Shown here piece after piece: positions 1 through 8,056 of a stretch of 44,671 bases of DNA. The notes beneath the pieces are model-generated. The model had not been told where the DNA came from. It saw nothing but the letters and a program-made list of their open reading frames with translations, and did not search any database. Source of the DNA: Alphaproteobacteria bacterium (GTDB lineage: Bacteria > Pseudomonadota > Alphaproteobacteria > JAPULJ01); assembly GCA_027295145.1 (NCBI GenBank), contig JAPULJ010000735.1:1-44671 (forward strand), given 5' to 3'. Each line of letters begins with the position of its first letter. Position 1 is the first letter of the stretch. A program made the translations under genes and the position numbers.

Positions 1-174
1 CGGCGAAATTTTGAAAGGCATGTAATATACTTGAATTTCGTCGTCGCCCCTCCCGTCGCCGGAACGTTTGGTGCGAATATTCAGTCCAAATGTTAAATCA
101 GCGCCCGTACTCCTGAATAGATTAGTCCCCGATCGTTATCATCGCAGTTGGGTATAAGTTAAAGGCGGCTGTTC

Positions 175-339
175 ATGATCGCATTTGTTCGGCCATTGCG
201 CTTCATCGTAGGTTTCAGAAACTTCAGCGCAAACCAGCGATCCCTGCATTTTCTCGCGAATAACTTCGAGTACCTCGCTTTCGTGATCTACAGCCCGCCA
301 GAGTCAGTACGGCTCGAAATTTTATTGGAAAGTTGATTT
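175..339 (+). CDS. Possible 54-residue ORF, unknown
   Basis: The first 390 bases hold no convincing gene. The only candidate is an ATG-initiated frame of 54 codons ending in TGA, with a weak purine stretch (AAAGGCGG) about 8 bases upstream. The peptide starts MIAFVRPLRF, has no clear membrane segment or recognisable motif, and ends in VRLEILLES. It could be a fragment of a decayed gene or chance. It faces the porin terminator and shares no obvious unit with any neighbour. Confidence 0.15.
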
Positions 340-390
340 GAGTGAAGTCGAGAACGAGATTTCCGGTCGGGCCGTTTCACGGCGCTGGGC

Positions 391-425
391 AAAAAATGGC
401 CGGTCTCCTCACTTGGAGACCGGCC
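391..425 (-). terminator. Rho-independent terminator of the porin gene
   Basis: A perfect 11-bp stem (GGCCGGTCTCC at 398-408 with its complement at 415-425) with a 6-base loop is followed, on the minus strand, by six T residues (A run at 391-396). It lies about 30 bases after the porin stop codon and is correctly oriented for it. Confidence 0.9.
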
Positions 426-456
426 CGTATAGTTCGTCTACCTACCTTGATTCCAG

Positions 457-1794
457 CTAGAAGCTGTACTTGAAGGCCACCTGGACGCGGTGCACTGTAC
501 CGTTGGCGCTGTGTACGAAACCATCGAATTGGTAGACGTACTCCACGCCGATGGTGGTCTTGGGCACCGGGCTCCACAACAAGTTGGCGTGGATCGACCA
601 CACGTCCTGAGTTGTACCCGCTGCTACGCCAGCCTTTCCGGCCAAACCGCCCACGCCGGACGACGTCGAACCGGCGACATCGTTCCAGTTGCGGCCATAG
701 ACGATCGTGCTGCGGAGCGTGTCGGTCCAGCGATGCTGGAGCCAGACCAATCCACCGACAAGGGTGACCGCATCGAGTTTTGCACTCGCTCCTCCGGGGC
801 CGTTCAGGACCGCGTCCGAGTATGCGGCCGAGTAGCGACCGATGCCATCGCCGTAGTAGACCAAGAGGCCGGCTGCCGTCTTCTTGTTGTTGAAGCGGAC
901 GCCGGTACCGAAATGAATGCCCCAACCGAAATCGGTGTCTTGCGTCCCGGCACCATCGTCGACCTGAAGCTGCCTGATCAAGGCGGCAACCGAGACCATG
1001 CCCGCAGACCAACGATGCTGCAGCCTGACCACGAAGTCCGGCAAGCCGTCCGGCCCCGCGACCAATGGAGCCCCACCGTACGCGGCGGCAAGGGTCTGGG
1101 GGTTCTCGATCGAGAGAACCAGAGCCGTTCCACCGCCGAAGCTGTGGGTGTAGCGGATCTGGGCCTGACGGACGAAGATAACACCCCTCGGGCCGGCGAA
1201 GTCGAGGGTTTCCGGCAGCGCGTGCAACGGCATGAAGTTCGACCAGGTCTGACCGGCAAGAACCGGACCGAGACGGCCATAGGCGTGACGCAGACGCAAG
1301 CTGTTCGAGTTCGAGACAAGCTGGTTGCCACCAGTACCGAAAAAGTCACCCTGAAGATGGGTCTCGAGCTCCCCCCAATCGGTCGGGGTCCAGGTGCGGA
1401 TCCAGAAGCGCGACTGGCGGGCGTGCAGGCGGAAGTTCCCCTGCGCGCGAGCCGCAGCCGAACCCTCTGCCGGCCCCGCAAGAAGCAAATCGCCCGACGA
1501 AGCGTTGATATCGTAAATCAAATCCAACTTGGCGTAGCCGCCGATCTGCATCGAGGTATTGGTCCCCGGCAGCTTCCACGACCGCGGCTTGGCCCCCGAC
1601 TCAACCGCTGCCGCCGGAGCGACCCGGCGCTTACTGACTTGCGACTTCTCCAGCTGGGACATCTTGTCCTGCAGGCTCTGGATTTGCGAGCGCAACTCAT
1701 CAATTTGGTCCGCCGAGGCCGGAACCGAAGCCGCCAATAAGGCAACCGCGGCGCCCGATCCCAATAGGGCGGACCGCCAACTTGTTTGAACCAT
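457..1794 (-). CDS. DcaP-like outer-membrane porin
   Basis: The 445-residue product should be a trimeric outer-membrane channel for small solutes. A signal peptide ends near residue 28 (VPASA|DQ). Residues 30-55 form a short heptad-like coiled coil (DELRSQIQSLQDKMSQLEK), as found at the N-terminus of DcaP-type porins. After a linker, IGGYAKLDLIYD starts the barrel, with alternating polar/apolar strands up to a terminal Phe, the usual signal for the BAM complex. The start ATG has GGGGAG about 10 bases upstream. It is monocistronic, with its own terminator and a long AT-rich upstream region carrying a probable promoter and a phased Crp/Fnr-like array, so carbon- or oxygen-linked control is likely. 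The substrate cannot be read from sequence. Confidence 0.85.
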   Translation of the reverse strand: MVQTSWRSALLGSGAAVALLAASVPASADQIDELRSQIQSLQDKMSQLEKSQVSKRRVAPAAAVESGAKPRSWKLPGTNTSMQIGGYAKLDLIYDINASSGDLLLAGPAEGSAAARAQGNFRLHARQSRFWIRTWTPTDWGELETHLQGDFFGTGGNQLVSNSNSLRLRHAYGRLGPVLAGQTWSNFMPLHALPETLDFAGPRGVIFVRQAQIRYTHSFGGGTALVLSIENPQTLAAAYGGAPLVAGPDGLPDFVVRLQHRWSAGMVSVAALIRQLQVDDGAGTQDTDFGWGIHFGTGVRFNNKKTAAGLLVYYGDGIGRYSAAYSDAVLNGPGGASAKLDAVTLVGGLVWLQHRWTDTLRSTIVYGRNWNDVAGSTSSGVGGLAGKAGVAAGTTQDVWSIHANLLWSPVPKTTIGVEYVYQFDGFVHSANGTVHRVQVAFKYSF

Positions 1795-1864
1795 ACTCTA
1801 TCACTCCCCAATATTATGCGCCCGAAAGCCGAGCACTCACTATCGTAATTGCACAGTACATATT

Positions 1865-1893
1865 AGTATTCGACAAATAAATAGACTTAACAA
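1865..1893 (-). promoter_or_regulatory. Probable sigma-70 promoter of the porin
   Basis: On the minus strand, TTGTTA (1893-1888) and AATACT (1870-1865) are separated by exactly 17 bases, giving a start site near 1858 and a leader of about 64 bases before the porin ATG. This is a match by eye in an AT-rich region, so a chance match is possible. Confidence 0.45.
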
Positions 1894-1937
1894 TCACTTC
1901 ATAGATTCTTTTTTATTGTGTGATATATTTACAGTTT

Positions 1938-2045
1938 TTTAGTTTTACTCACTTTAAAGTTGGTTTTACTCACTTTAAAGTTAGCTTCACTCATTTTTTT
2001 GTGTAATGATTCACAATAATGTGATCGTACTCACAAATGCGTGAG
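1938..2045. promoter_or_regulatory. Phased array of Crp/Fnr-like sites upstream of the porin
   Basis: The core ACTCAC (variants ACTCAT, ATTCAC) recurs at 1947, 1968, 1989, 2009 and 2029, a spacing of 21, 21, 20 and 20 bases, that is two helical turns. The two distal copies expand to full Crp-type palindromes: TGTGA-N6-TCACA at 2020-2035 (perfect) and TGTGT-N6-TCACA at 2000-2015. The two copies at 1942-1961 and 1963-1982 are identical 20-base direct repeats. The rest of the 1795-2110 gap is AT-rich and holds no ORF; a weak hairpin (2071-2095) may end the upstream transcript. Confidence 0.6.
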
Positions 2046-2110
2046 AATCGCCCGGCTTGAATAGTCCAATCCCGGTTCCTTCGATGGTCACCGGGGAGCC
2101 CGCGAGCCGT

Positions 2111-2842
2111 TCAGAATTGCGGGCGCTCGATTCGGGATATCTCCAGTTCGGGATAGCGCGCCGCCATGGTTCTGGAGATGTAGGGGCACAGGCCGGTGTG
2201 GATCCGCTCGGCCAGCGCCCAAAGCAGTAAAAAATTTCCGGCTAGCATCGTATCAAATTCCCGCCTGTCGTCTTCGCAATGGTATTCGATATAGAGCAGG
2301 CCAACTTTGCCAAGACGATTGCCGAGGTTCGCCAGGATGGGAACCTCGCAACCTTCGGTATCGAGTTTGAGAACCGGGATTTCGTCGATCCCGTGGGACT
2401 CCAATTCCTCATCCGCCGCCACCAGCTTGATGATTTCATGATCGTCCGTCGTGCCGGCGTAGGCGACGACCGAGTTCTGTGCCGGCTGTTCGAACCCATG
2501 ATAGAGGCTGACCTCGCGGCTCGATTCGTAGAGCCCGTAGGGGTAGGCGCCGATGTTGGCGAAGCCGGAAATGTATTCGGCAAGGCAGGCATAACAATCG
2601 CGCGCTGGCTCGTAGCAGTGAAAGCTCGCCTCCGGGCAGGCGGAATAGAAATAAAGCGCGGCGGCGCCGATATTGGCGCCGAGATCGACGACTACTTAGG
2701 GCCGGTAGTCGGGAAAGTTCAGGATGGGGTACTCGCGGCCCCCTAAAATATGGCCGATGGAAACCTTAAGCTTGTCACTGGCGAGATATTTGAACGCCAC
2801 CTCTTTGCCGCGGATGGTGATCCGGCTGGTGTAGGTTCGCAT
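2111..2842 (-). pseudogene. FkbM-family SAM methyltransferase with an in-frame stop
   Basis: A single continuous frame of 243 codons runs from an ATG with GGAG six bases upstream to the stop at 2111, but codon 49 is TAA (2696-2698). The break falls directly before the SAM-binding motif VVVDLGANIG; the family usually has Lys or Arg there, so AAA to TAA is the simplest change. Downstream, the frame keeps CYEP (acidic ribose-binding position), KLDTEGCE and the C-terminal LYIEYHCED. FkbM enzymes O-methylate sugars, glycolipids or polyketides. No good restart codon lies between the stop and motif I, so the product would be inactive. It is 52 bases downstream of the thioesterase, also broken, and the two probably formed one operon. 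A sequencing error is not excluded. Confidence 0.75.
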
Positions 2843-2894
2843 CAGAACTCCGTTTTGCTCTTGTCCCAGGCCCACTGCCGCCCAGTGCGGGGCG

Positions 2895-3662
2895 TCAAAC
2901 CCAGCTGGTTTCAGCCCGGGCTACCTCCACCCCGCCCGAGCGAAGAAGCGTATGGTGAAAACGGCCAGGCACGATTTTGCCGGCGCGGGCACACACATCG
3001 TGTTCGAGCCCGCACTCGGCACGGAACACGACGTCGATGGTGGCCAGTGATTGGCCGCCGGCCGCGCGCCGCGCCGGCGGTTCCAGCAGATAGCCCATCA
3101 ACTCGGCGTTGTTGACGTGGCCGTTGGTGTCTAGATCAGACCAGCGGGGAAGGATGGCTTGCTCCACATCGTACATGTCCCGGCGCGAGATCGAGCGACA
3201 GGGGAACTCGGCCGAACGAAACTCATTGTGGATAATGTTCTCCACCAGCCAAGAGGGGCCACGGATCGCCTTGCGCGAACGGCCTTCGATCAGGGCCCAG
3301 GCGCTAGTTGCCGTGGCCAGCAATCCACCGCTATCGTCCACGACCCTGAAATCGCGAAAAAAAAGCTGGCGCGGCCACCGCGATGGCTAGGTTTCGACAG
3401 CGATCTCCTCGCCCCCGCCGGGCTGGCGAATGATGCGGATGAATTGGCGCGTCAAGACCCAATGGAGGTCCATTCCCGCCAAGTGTGCCGCACCGACGCC
3501 GAGCCGCTCGGCATGCTCGCCGGCGGCTTGTTGTAGGTAGTTGGCGAGTGGCACGATGCCGATCTTTGCGTCCGGGCCGGGTTCATGAAAGGGCACTCTG
3601 TACCGCGCCAAATGGTGGCTGGCGGCGATCTCATTGGATATTTTCTCGGGGCGGGCTGACAC
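2895..3662 (-). pseudogene. Acyl-ACP thioesterase with an in-frame stop
   Basis: One frame of 255 codons starts with GTG at 3662 (an in-frame TAG lies just upstream, so no earlier start exists) and ends at TGA 2895. Codon 92 is TAG (3387-3389), inside the family motif ETWPS, where the sequence reads VET-stop-PSRWPRQLFFRDF; TGG to TAG is the simplest change. The two halves are two hot-dog folds: the first has VPFHEPGPDAKIGIVPLANYLQQAAGEHA, the second LDTNGHVNNAELMGYLLE with the family's conserved Asn/His region. Intact members release fatty acids from acyl carrier protein. The premature stop removes the second domain. It lies upstream of a similarly broken methyltransferase. Confidence 0.75.
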
Positions 3663-3857
3663 CGGCGATTTTGTCCGTCTACCTTTGTTAAGCGGCGTCG
3701 ACCATAGCGCGGGCCAACGCCCACGGCCAAGCTTTCGCTACCAAATACTTGTTTACGATTGTGAACCTCGGATGAACACAATACTCATGTTGCGTTCAGA
3801 GACAATAAACCAGAATGGCAGGCAATAGCCCATGTTGGCCGGGGTAAGGGGATTGCG

Positions 3858-4229
3858 ATGATTACCAAACGCACGACAAGCTCGACCGCCGTCCTTGCCG
3901 CGGCGCTGATCATGACCGGCTCCGGGCAGGCAGCCGCGCTGGGAACAACCGCGCCCCCGACGGCCAAGCTCTGCGAGAAGGGCGCATCGGCTCTTACTTC
4001 CAAAGAAGTGCGGACACTGCTGCGCCGCCAAGGCTATTTCTCGATCCGGGCTTTGCGGTTTCGCCAGTTCGAGGCTTCGGCACATCGGGCGCCGGTGTTG
4101 CGCCAACGTGGTATCTATTTTGCTACCGCCAGCCGCGGCTTCGGCATCGTGCGCTGGCACCTCAGCATTGATCCCTGCACGGGACGGATCCTGCGCACGC
4201 CGATGCCGCGTCTGACCCAAAACTCCTGA
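3858..4229 (+). CDS. Small secreted protein, unknown
   Basis: The 123-residue product has a signal peptide (about residues 1-27, with VLAAALIMTGSGQAAA) and a mature part of about 95 residues with Cys at 39 and near 107 that could form a disulfide. The C-terminal pattern (a strand with ATASRGFG, then WHLSIDPCTGRIL) resembles the PepSY-type strand-turn-strand with a D-x-x-T-G turn, but the match is loose. AAGGGGAT lies 6-8 bases before the ATG. It is alone on the plus strand, divergent from the thioesterase pseudogene, with about 195 bases between them. A periplasmic role is inferred from the signal peptide only. Confidence 0.65.
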   Translation: MITKRTTSSTAVLAAALIMTGSGQAAALGTTAPPTAKLCEKGASALTSKEVRTLLRRQGYFSIRALRFRQFEASAHRAPVLRQRGIYFATASRGFGIVRWHLSIDPCTGRILRTPMPRLTQNS

Positions 4230-4348
4230 AGCGAAAACGACAGATGGGCTTGAGGCGCTAGCCCAAGCGATCTCGACCGCGACCCCCGGCAGACGATATC
4301 ATTTGCCCCTCACAAGCTGGTTTTCGCCTACCCGGGAGAAAGAAGCAG

Positions 4349-5062
4349 ATGGACGGCGCGATTGCCTATTTCGTGACAATCCGGAGCAACGCTGAGTTTG
4401 ACGGGCGATTTGCTACGTGGTTCGAGGCCGGTCCGGCCCGTGCGCTGAAGACGCTGCCTGGGCTGCGCGCCTTCGATCTCTATCTGCCCGAGAACTCGCA
4501 CGACCCATATTTGGACGACGGGGCCGGACCGCTGACCATGGCGCAGCTCTATTTCGACGATGTGCCGACACTTGAAGCCGCGCTTGTGTCACCAAATTTT
4601 CCGGAAAGCGCCTTGAAAGGGGAGGGAAGCCCGGTCGATGAAGTCTGCGCGGTGCACTCGGCCATGCGCACCCAGTTCTTTCCGGTTGCCGGCGCGCGTT
4701 CGTCGGACCCGCTGACCGCCGGCACCTCCTATGTCGTGCGTTATCACCGACCGGTCGAGGACGAGGCAGCATTCAACGCGCACTATGTTGAATGCCACCC
4801 GCCGGTCCTTGGTGAATTTCCCGGCATTCGCAACGTCATCTGCTATCTGCCTATCGTGTGGCGCGATCCCACGGGCCTCGACGACGCGGATGTCTTTCTC
4901 GGCAACGAGGTTGTCTTCGATACGCCGGACGCCCTCAACGCGGCGCTGGCTTCCGACGTGCGCCACAAGCTGCGAGAGGACTACAAGACCTTCCCCGCAT
5001 TCACCGGCCGCAACACCCACTACGCCATGCAGCGCACGCGGTTATACCCCGCCGGTAGCTAA
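4349..5062 (+). CDS. Tandem EthD-like ferredoxin-fold protein
   Basis: The 237-residue protein appears to contain two copies of the EthD/dimeric alpha-beta barrel fold: residues about 1-110 (IAYFVTIRSNAEFDGRFATWF) and about 125-230 (YVVRYHRPVEDEAAFNAHYVECHPPVLGEFPGIRNVICYLP). The second copy keeps the family's H-Y-x-x-x-H-x-P pattern, typical of EthD and some monooxygenase or decarboxylase-type small proteins; the first lacks the His pair and may be structural. GGGAGAAAG precedes the ATG. It has no signal peptide. The stop codon overlaps by three bases with that of the convergent ABC ATPase gene. The substrate is unknown. Confidence 0.7.
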   Translation: MDGAIAYFVTIRSNAEFDGRFATWFEAGPARALKTLPGLRAFDLYLPENSHDPYLDDGAGPLTMAQLYFDDVPTLEAALVSPNFPESALKGEGSPVDEVCAVHSAMRTQFFPVAGARSSDPLTAGTSYVVRYHRPVEDEAAFNAHYVECHPPVLGEFPGIRNVICYLPIVWRDPTGLDDADVFLGNEVVFDTPDALNAALASDVRHKLREDYKTFPAFTGRNTHYAMQRTRLYPAGS

Positions 5063-5847
5063 TTCCCCTTCCGCGTCAGTCGCTCCCAAGGCACCAAGTA
5101 GGGTTGCCTGCGGTAAGTGCCGCGGACGGCGCGGACCTGATAGACGCTTGCCAACTGCTCGTCCGACAGCACCTCATTGGCATCCCCTTCGAAAGCAACG
5201 CGGCCCTTATCGAGTAGCACCAGACGCTCGCAGAACCGGCCGGCAAGCGTCAAATCGTGGAGGACGACGACGACGCCGGCGCCGTCCGCCGCCAGCCCGG
5301 CGAGCCGTTCCATGACCTCGAGCCGGTGATAGGGGTCGAGCCCGGCCACCGGCTCGTCGGCCAGCAGCAGCGCCGGCTCGCCAGCCAATGCCCGGGCCAG
5401 CAGCACTCGCGCCTCCTCGCCGCCCGATAGTTCGGTCGCTGGCCGGAAGGCAAGGTGGGCGACGTCTGTCGCCGCCATAACCCTGGCAACCACGTCGCGA
5501 TCCGCTGCTCCGGGGCCGGCAAATTTTCCGAGATGGGGGATGCGCCCCATCATCACCAGTTCCTCGACCGAGATCGCCCACTGACTCTTGCCGCCTTGCG
5601 GCAGATAGCCGATGTGGCGGGCGCGCTCTTTGTGGGGGGTCTGTTCGAGCCCATGTCCACCGAGCGTCACCGTGCCCGAGCTGGGCCGCAGGAGACCTGC
5701 GAGCGCCCGCAACAGCGTCGTCTTGCCGGCGCCGTTGGGGCCGATCAGGCCGATGAATTCACCCGGGCCAACGCTGAAGGAGACATCGCTTAAGGCGCGC
5801 TGGCTTCCGAAAGTGACGGAAAGGTTTTGCGCGGCCAGCCGGGTCAT
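5059..5847 (-). CDS. ABC transporter ATPase, metal-chelate/cobalamin type
   Basis: This 262-residue cytoplasmic ATPase powers the adjacent FecCD-type permease. Walker A is GPNGAGKTT (37-45), the Q-loop is YLPQGG (about 81-86), the signature LSGGE is at 140-144, Walker B LLLADEP at 160-166 and the switch His is in VVVLHDLTL. Length and motifs fit the FecE/HmuV/BtuD group. Its ATG overlaps the permease stop (ATGA), so the two are translationally coupled. No periplasmic binding protein is encoded nearby, so the ligand (ferric siderophore, haem or corrinoid) is open. The 3' end overlaps a convergent gene by three bases. Confidence 0.9.
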   Translation of the reverse strand: MTRLAAQNLSVTFGSQRALSDVSFSVGPGEFIGLIGPNGAGKTTLLRALAGLLRPSSGTVTLGGHGLEQTPHKERARHIGYLPQGGKSQWAISVEELVMMGRIPHLGKFAGPGAADRDVVARVMAATDVAHLAFRPATELSGGEEARVLLARALAGEPALLLADEPVAGLDPYHRLEVMERLAGLAADGAGVVVVLHDLTLAGRFCERLVLLDKGRVAFEGDANEVLSDEQLASVYQVRAVRGTYRRQPYLVPWERLTRKGN

Positions 5848-6869
5848 GTCCGACCACCCCGTGATTTGATCACCAGCCAGAAGAAGAACGGTGCCCCGAT
5901 CACCGCGGTCACTACGCCGAGCTTGAGATCGCGGGTCGGCAAAACCACCCGCACCAAGATGTCGGCGGTAAGGGTGAGCGCGGCACCGCCTAGTGCGCTG
6001 GCCAGCAACAGGGCGCCGGGCCGGTGGCCGACTAGGGGCCGCAATAGGTGGGGGACAACGAGGCCAACAAATCCGATGACGCCGGATACCGAAACTGCCG
6101 CCCCGACCGCCAGCGCGGTGCCCAGGATGAGGCGCCGGCGAACGTTGTTCATGTTGAATCCGAGGCTTTGGGCCGCCTCATCGCCGAGGGTGAGGGCATC
6201 GAGCGGCCGGCGCAGACTGAACAGAAGCGTCCAACCGACGGCAACGAAAGGCAGGACCAACCAAACATGGGTCATGCTGCGGTCGCGCAGGCTGCCGAGC
6301 ATCCAGAACACGATCTCTATGGCGGCGAAGGGGCTGGGGGCGAGATTGAGCGCCAGCGCGGTCAGGGCGCCGGCAAGGGACGATATCGCGATCCCGGCGA
6401 GGATCAGCGTGAACGGGCTGGCCTCGCGCCCGGCCAGGGATTCGAGGATGGCGACCGCCAAAAGAGCGCCGATCATGCCGCCCAGTGGCAGGGAAAGCGC
6501 GAAGACGGCGGAGAGCCCGTAGTAAAGCGCGATCACCGCGCCCAGCGCCGCTGAAGCCGAGACGCCGATGATCCCGGGTTCGGCCAAGGGGTTGCGCAGA
6601 AAACCCTGCATCGCGGCCCCCGCAAGGCCCAATGTGGCGCCGACCAAAAGGCCGAGCAACGCCCTCGGCAGGCGAACCTCCTGGACGATGATGGCGATGA
6701 TATCGGCTTGCCCGCCGAACAGTCCCTTAATGACCTGCCCGAAGCCGATGGCGGCCGGGCCGATCAGCAACGAGCCGACAAAGGCGATAGCGGTCGCCAA
6801 AGCAAGCAATATTAGGGTCACCCGGGTCCGGCTGTGCCTGGCGGCGGCAGCGCCCGGCAGCGGGCTCAT
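5844..6869 (-). CDS. FecCD-family ABC transporter permease
   Basis: The 341-residue inner-membrane protein has about ten hydrophobic segments and the FecCD hallmarks: RLPRALLGLLVGATLGLAG followed by MQGFLRNPLAEP near residues 66-98, and IGFVGLVVPHLLR near the C-terminus, the coupling helix that contacts the ATPase. Such permeases import ferric siderophores, haem or vitamin B12 as homodimers. I chose the ATG at 6869 because it overlaps the stop of the MetE-like gene (ATGA); an in-frame GTG/ATG further upstream would add 34 non-hydrophobic residues inside that gene. It is the third gene of a tetR - metE-like - permease - ATPase unit. Confidence 0.9.
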   Translation of the reverse strand: MSPLPGAAAARHSRTRVTLILLALATAIAFVGSLLIGPAAIGFGQVIKGLFGGQADIIAIIVQEVRLPRALLGLLVGATLGLAGAAMQGFLRNPLAEPGIIGVSASAALGAVIALYYGLSAVFALSLPLGGMIGALLAVAILESLAGREASPFTLILAGIAISSLAGALTALALNLAPSPFAAIEIVFWMLGSLRDRSMTHVWLVLPFVAVGWTLLFSLRRPLDALTLGDEAAQSLGFNMNNVRRRLILGTALAVGAAVSVSGVIGFVGLVVPHLLRPLVGHRPGALLLASALGGAALTLTADILVRVVLPTRDLKLGVVTAVIGAPFFFWLVIKSRGGRT

Positions 6870-7984
6870 CCCCAGACGTCGCGGGCGACCCGCTGCAATA
6901 ATTCGATTTTGGCCCGCGTGTCGTCTTGGGTGATCGGCTGGCCCCGGCCACCGCCGCTGGAAAAGCCGCATTGCGGGCTTATCCCGAGGCGTTCGAGGGG
7001 AATGTACTTGGCCGCTTCGTCGACGCGGCGCTTGAGGTCATTCTCGGATTCGAGTTCCGGTGTCTTGGTGCTGACCAGCCCCAGGATGACGCCGGTATTC
7101 GCTGGAATGAATCGCAAGGGCTCGAAATCGCCGGCGCGCGGGGTGTCGTACTCCAAAAAGAAAGCGTCGATCTTGGCCTCGCCGAACAGCACCTCGGCGA
7201 TCGGCTCGTAGCCTCCTTCGGCCATCCAGGCGCCCTTGAGGTTGCCGCGGCACAGATGCATCGAGACGAACATGCCCTCGGGCCGGCCATCGAGCGCAGC
7301 ATTGATGAGCTTGGCGTAGCGGGCGGTGAGGGCGTCGGGGTCTTCGCCACGCTCAACGACCTGGGCGCGGCCGCGCTCATCGCAATTGCAAGGCAGGGCG
7401 GTGTTGTCGAGCTGCAGATAAGCGCAGCCGTCGACCCCCAGCACGGCGATCTCCTCGCGGTAAATCTGCGCGAGGTCGTCGTAGAATTTATCGATGTCGG
7501 GATAGACCGCCTCGTCGACGGCGCGGGGCCCGAGGAAATAGTGCATGACGTCGGGCGACGGCATCGTGATTTTGGGAACGGCTGTACTAACGACCGATTT
7601 CAGGAAGGCGTGATCTTCGGCAACGATCGGCTTAGTGCGGCGCAACCGCGATGCGGCGTATGGTGAGGGGGCAACACCGAGATCGCCGCTTTCATCGCGA
7701 AATCCGAGGGTGCCCTCGCGCAGTCCGAACCCTTCGATCGCATCGATGAAGCCAGCCGACCAACTACGCCGGCGGAACTCGCCATCGGTTACGGCTTGCA
7801 AACCGAGTCCTTCCTGGAAGGCAACGATGTCGCGAATGCTTTCGTCTTGGATAGTGCGGTAGGCCGCCGGGTCGAGCGTGCCCGCCTTGGCCTCGCGGGC
7901 GGCAGTCAGTAAGCGCTCGGGGCGCAGGAAGCTGCCGACATGGTCGACACGGAAGGGCGGGCGGGACTTGTCGGCTTCGGCCAT
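6866..7984 (-). CDS. MetE C-terminal-like zinc methyltransferase
   Basis: The 372-residue protein matches the C-terminal catalytic half of cobalamin-independent methionine synthase, a TIM barrel. Zinc ligands are visible as His243 and Cys245 (MHLCRGN), Glu278 (FFLEYDTPR) and Cys339 (SPQCGFSS). It lacks the N-terminal folate-handling half of MetE, so it belongs with the short family that includes YxjG/YxjH, folate-independent methionine synthases and epoxyalkane:CoM transferase. It should move a methyl or alkyl group to a thiol, with an unknown donor. GGAGAG stands 4-5 bases before the ATG. It is translationally coupled to the FecCD permease and follows tetR by 72 bases; no riboswitch-like structure is apparent in that gap. 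Confidence 0.85.
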   Translation of the reverse strand: MAEADKSRPPFRVDHVGSFLRPERLLTAAREAKAGTLDPAAYRTIQDESIRDIVAFQEGLGLQAVTDGEFRRRSWSAGFIDAIEGFGLREGTLGFRDESGDLGVAPSPYAASRLRRTKPIVAEDHAFLKSVVSTAVPKITMPSPDVMHYFLGPRAVDEAVYPDIDKFYDDLAQIYREEIAVLGVDGCAYLQLDNTALPCNCDERGRAQVVERGEDPDALTARYAKLINAALDGRPEGMFVSMHLCRGNLKGAWMAEGGYEPIAEVLFGEAKIDAFFLEYDTPRAGDFEPLRFIPANTGVILGLVSTKTPELESENDLKRRVDEAAKYIPLERLGISPQCGFSSGGGRGQPITQDDTRAKIELLQRVARDVWG

Positions 7985-8056
7985 TTGGCTCTCCGGTTGA
8001 TACAGCGTGCCAGCGTAGCGGGCTGGGCGTACGGATTCCAGAACCGAAGCGACGCG

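Noticed and set aside
490-1740. A 416-codon plus-strand frame
   Set aside because: It is antisense to the porin, which has signal peptide, barrel pattern and terminator.
1942-1982. CRISPR-like direct repeat
   Set aside because: The 20-base units are adjacent with one base between, so no spacers; phased regulator sites fit better.
7985-8056. Cobalamin or SAM riboswitch before the MetE-like gene
   Set aside because: The gap to tetR is only 72 bases and shows no B12 box or SAM-type stem set.
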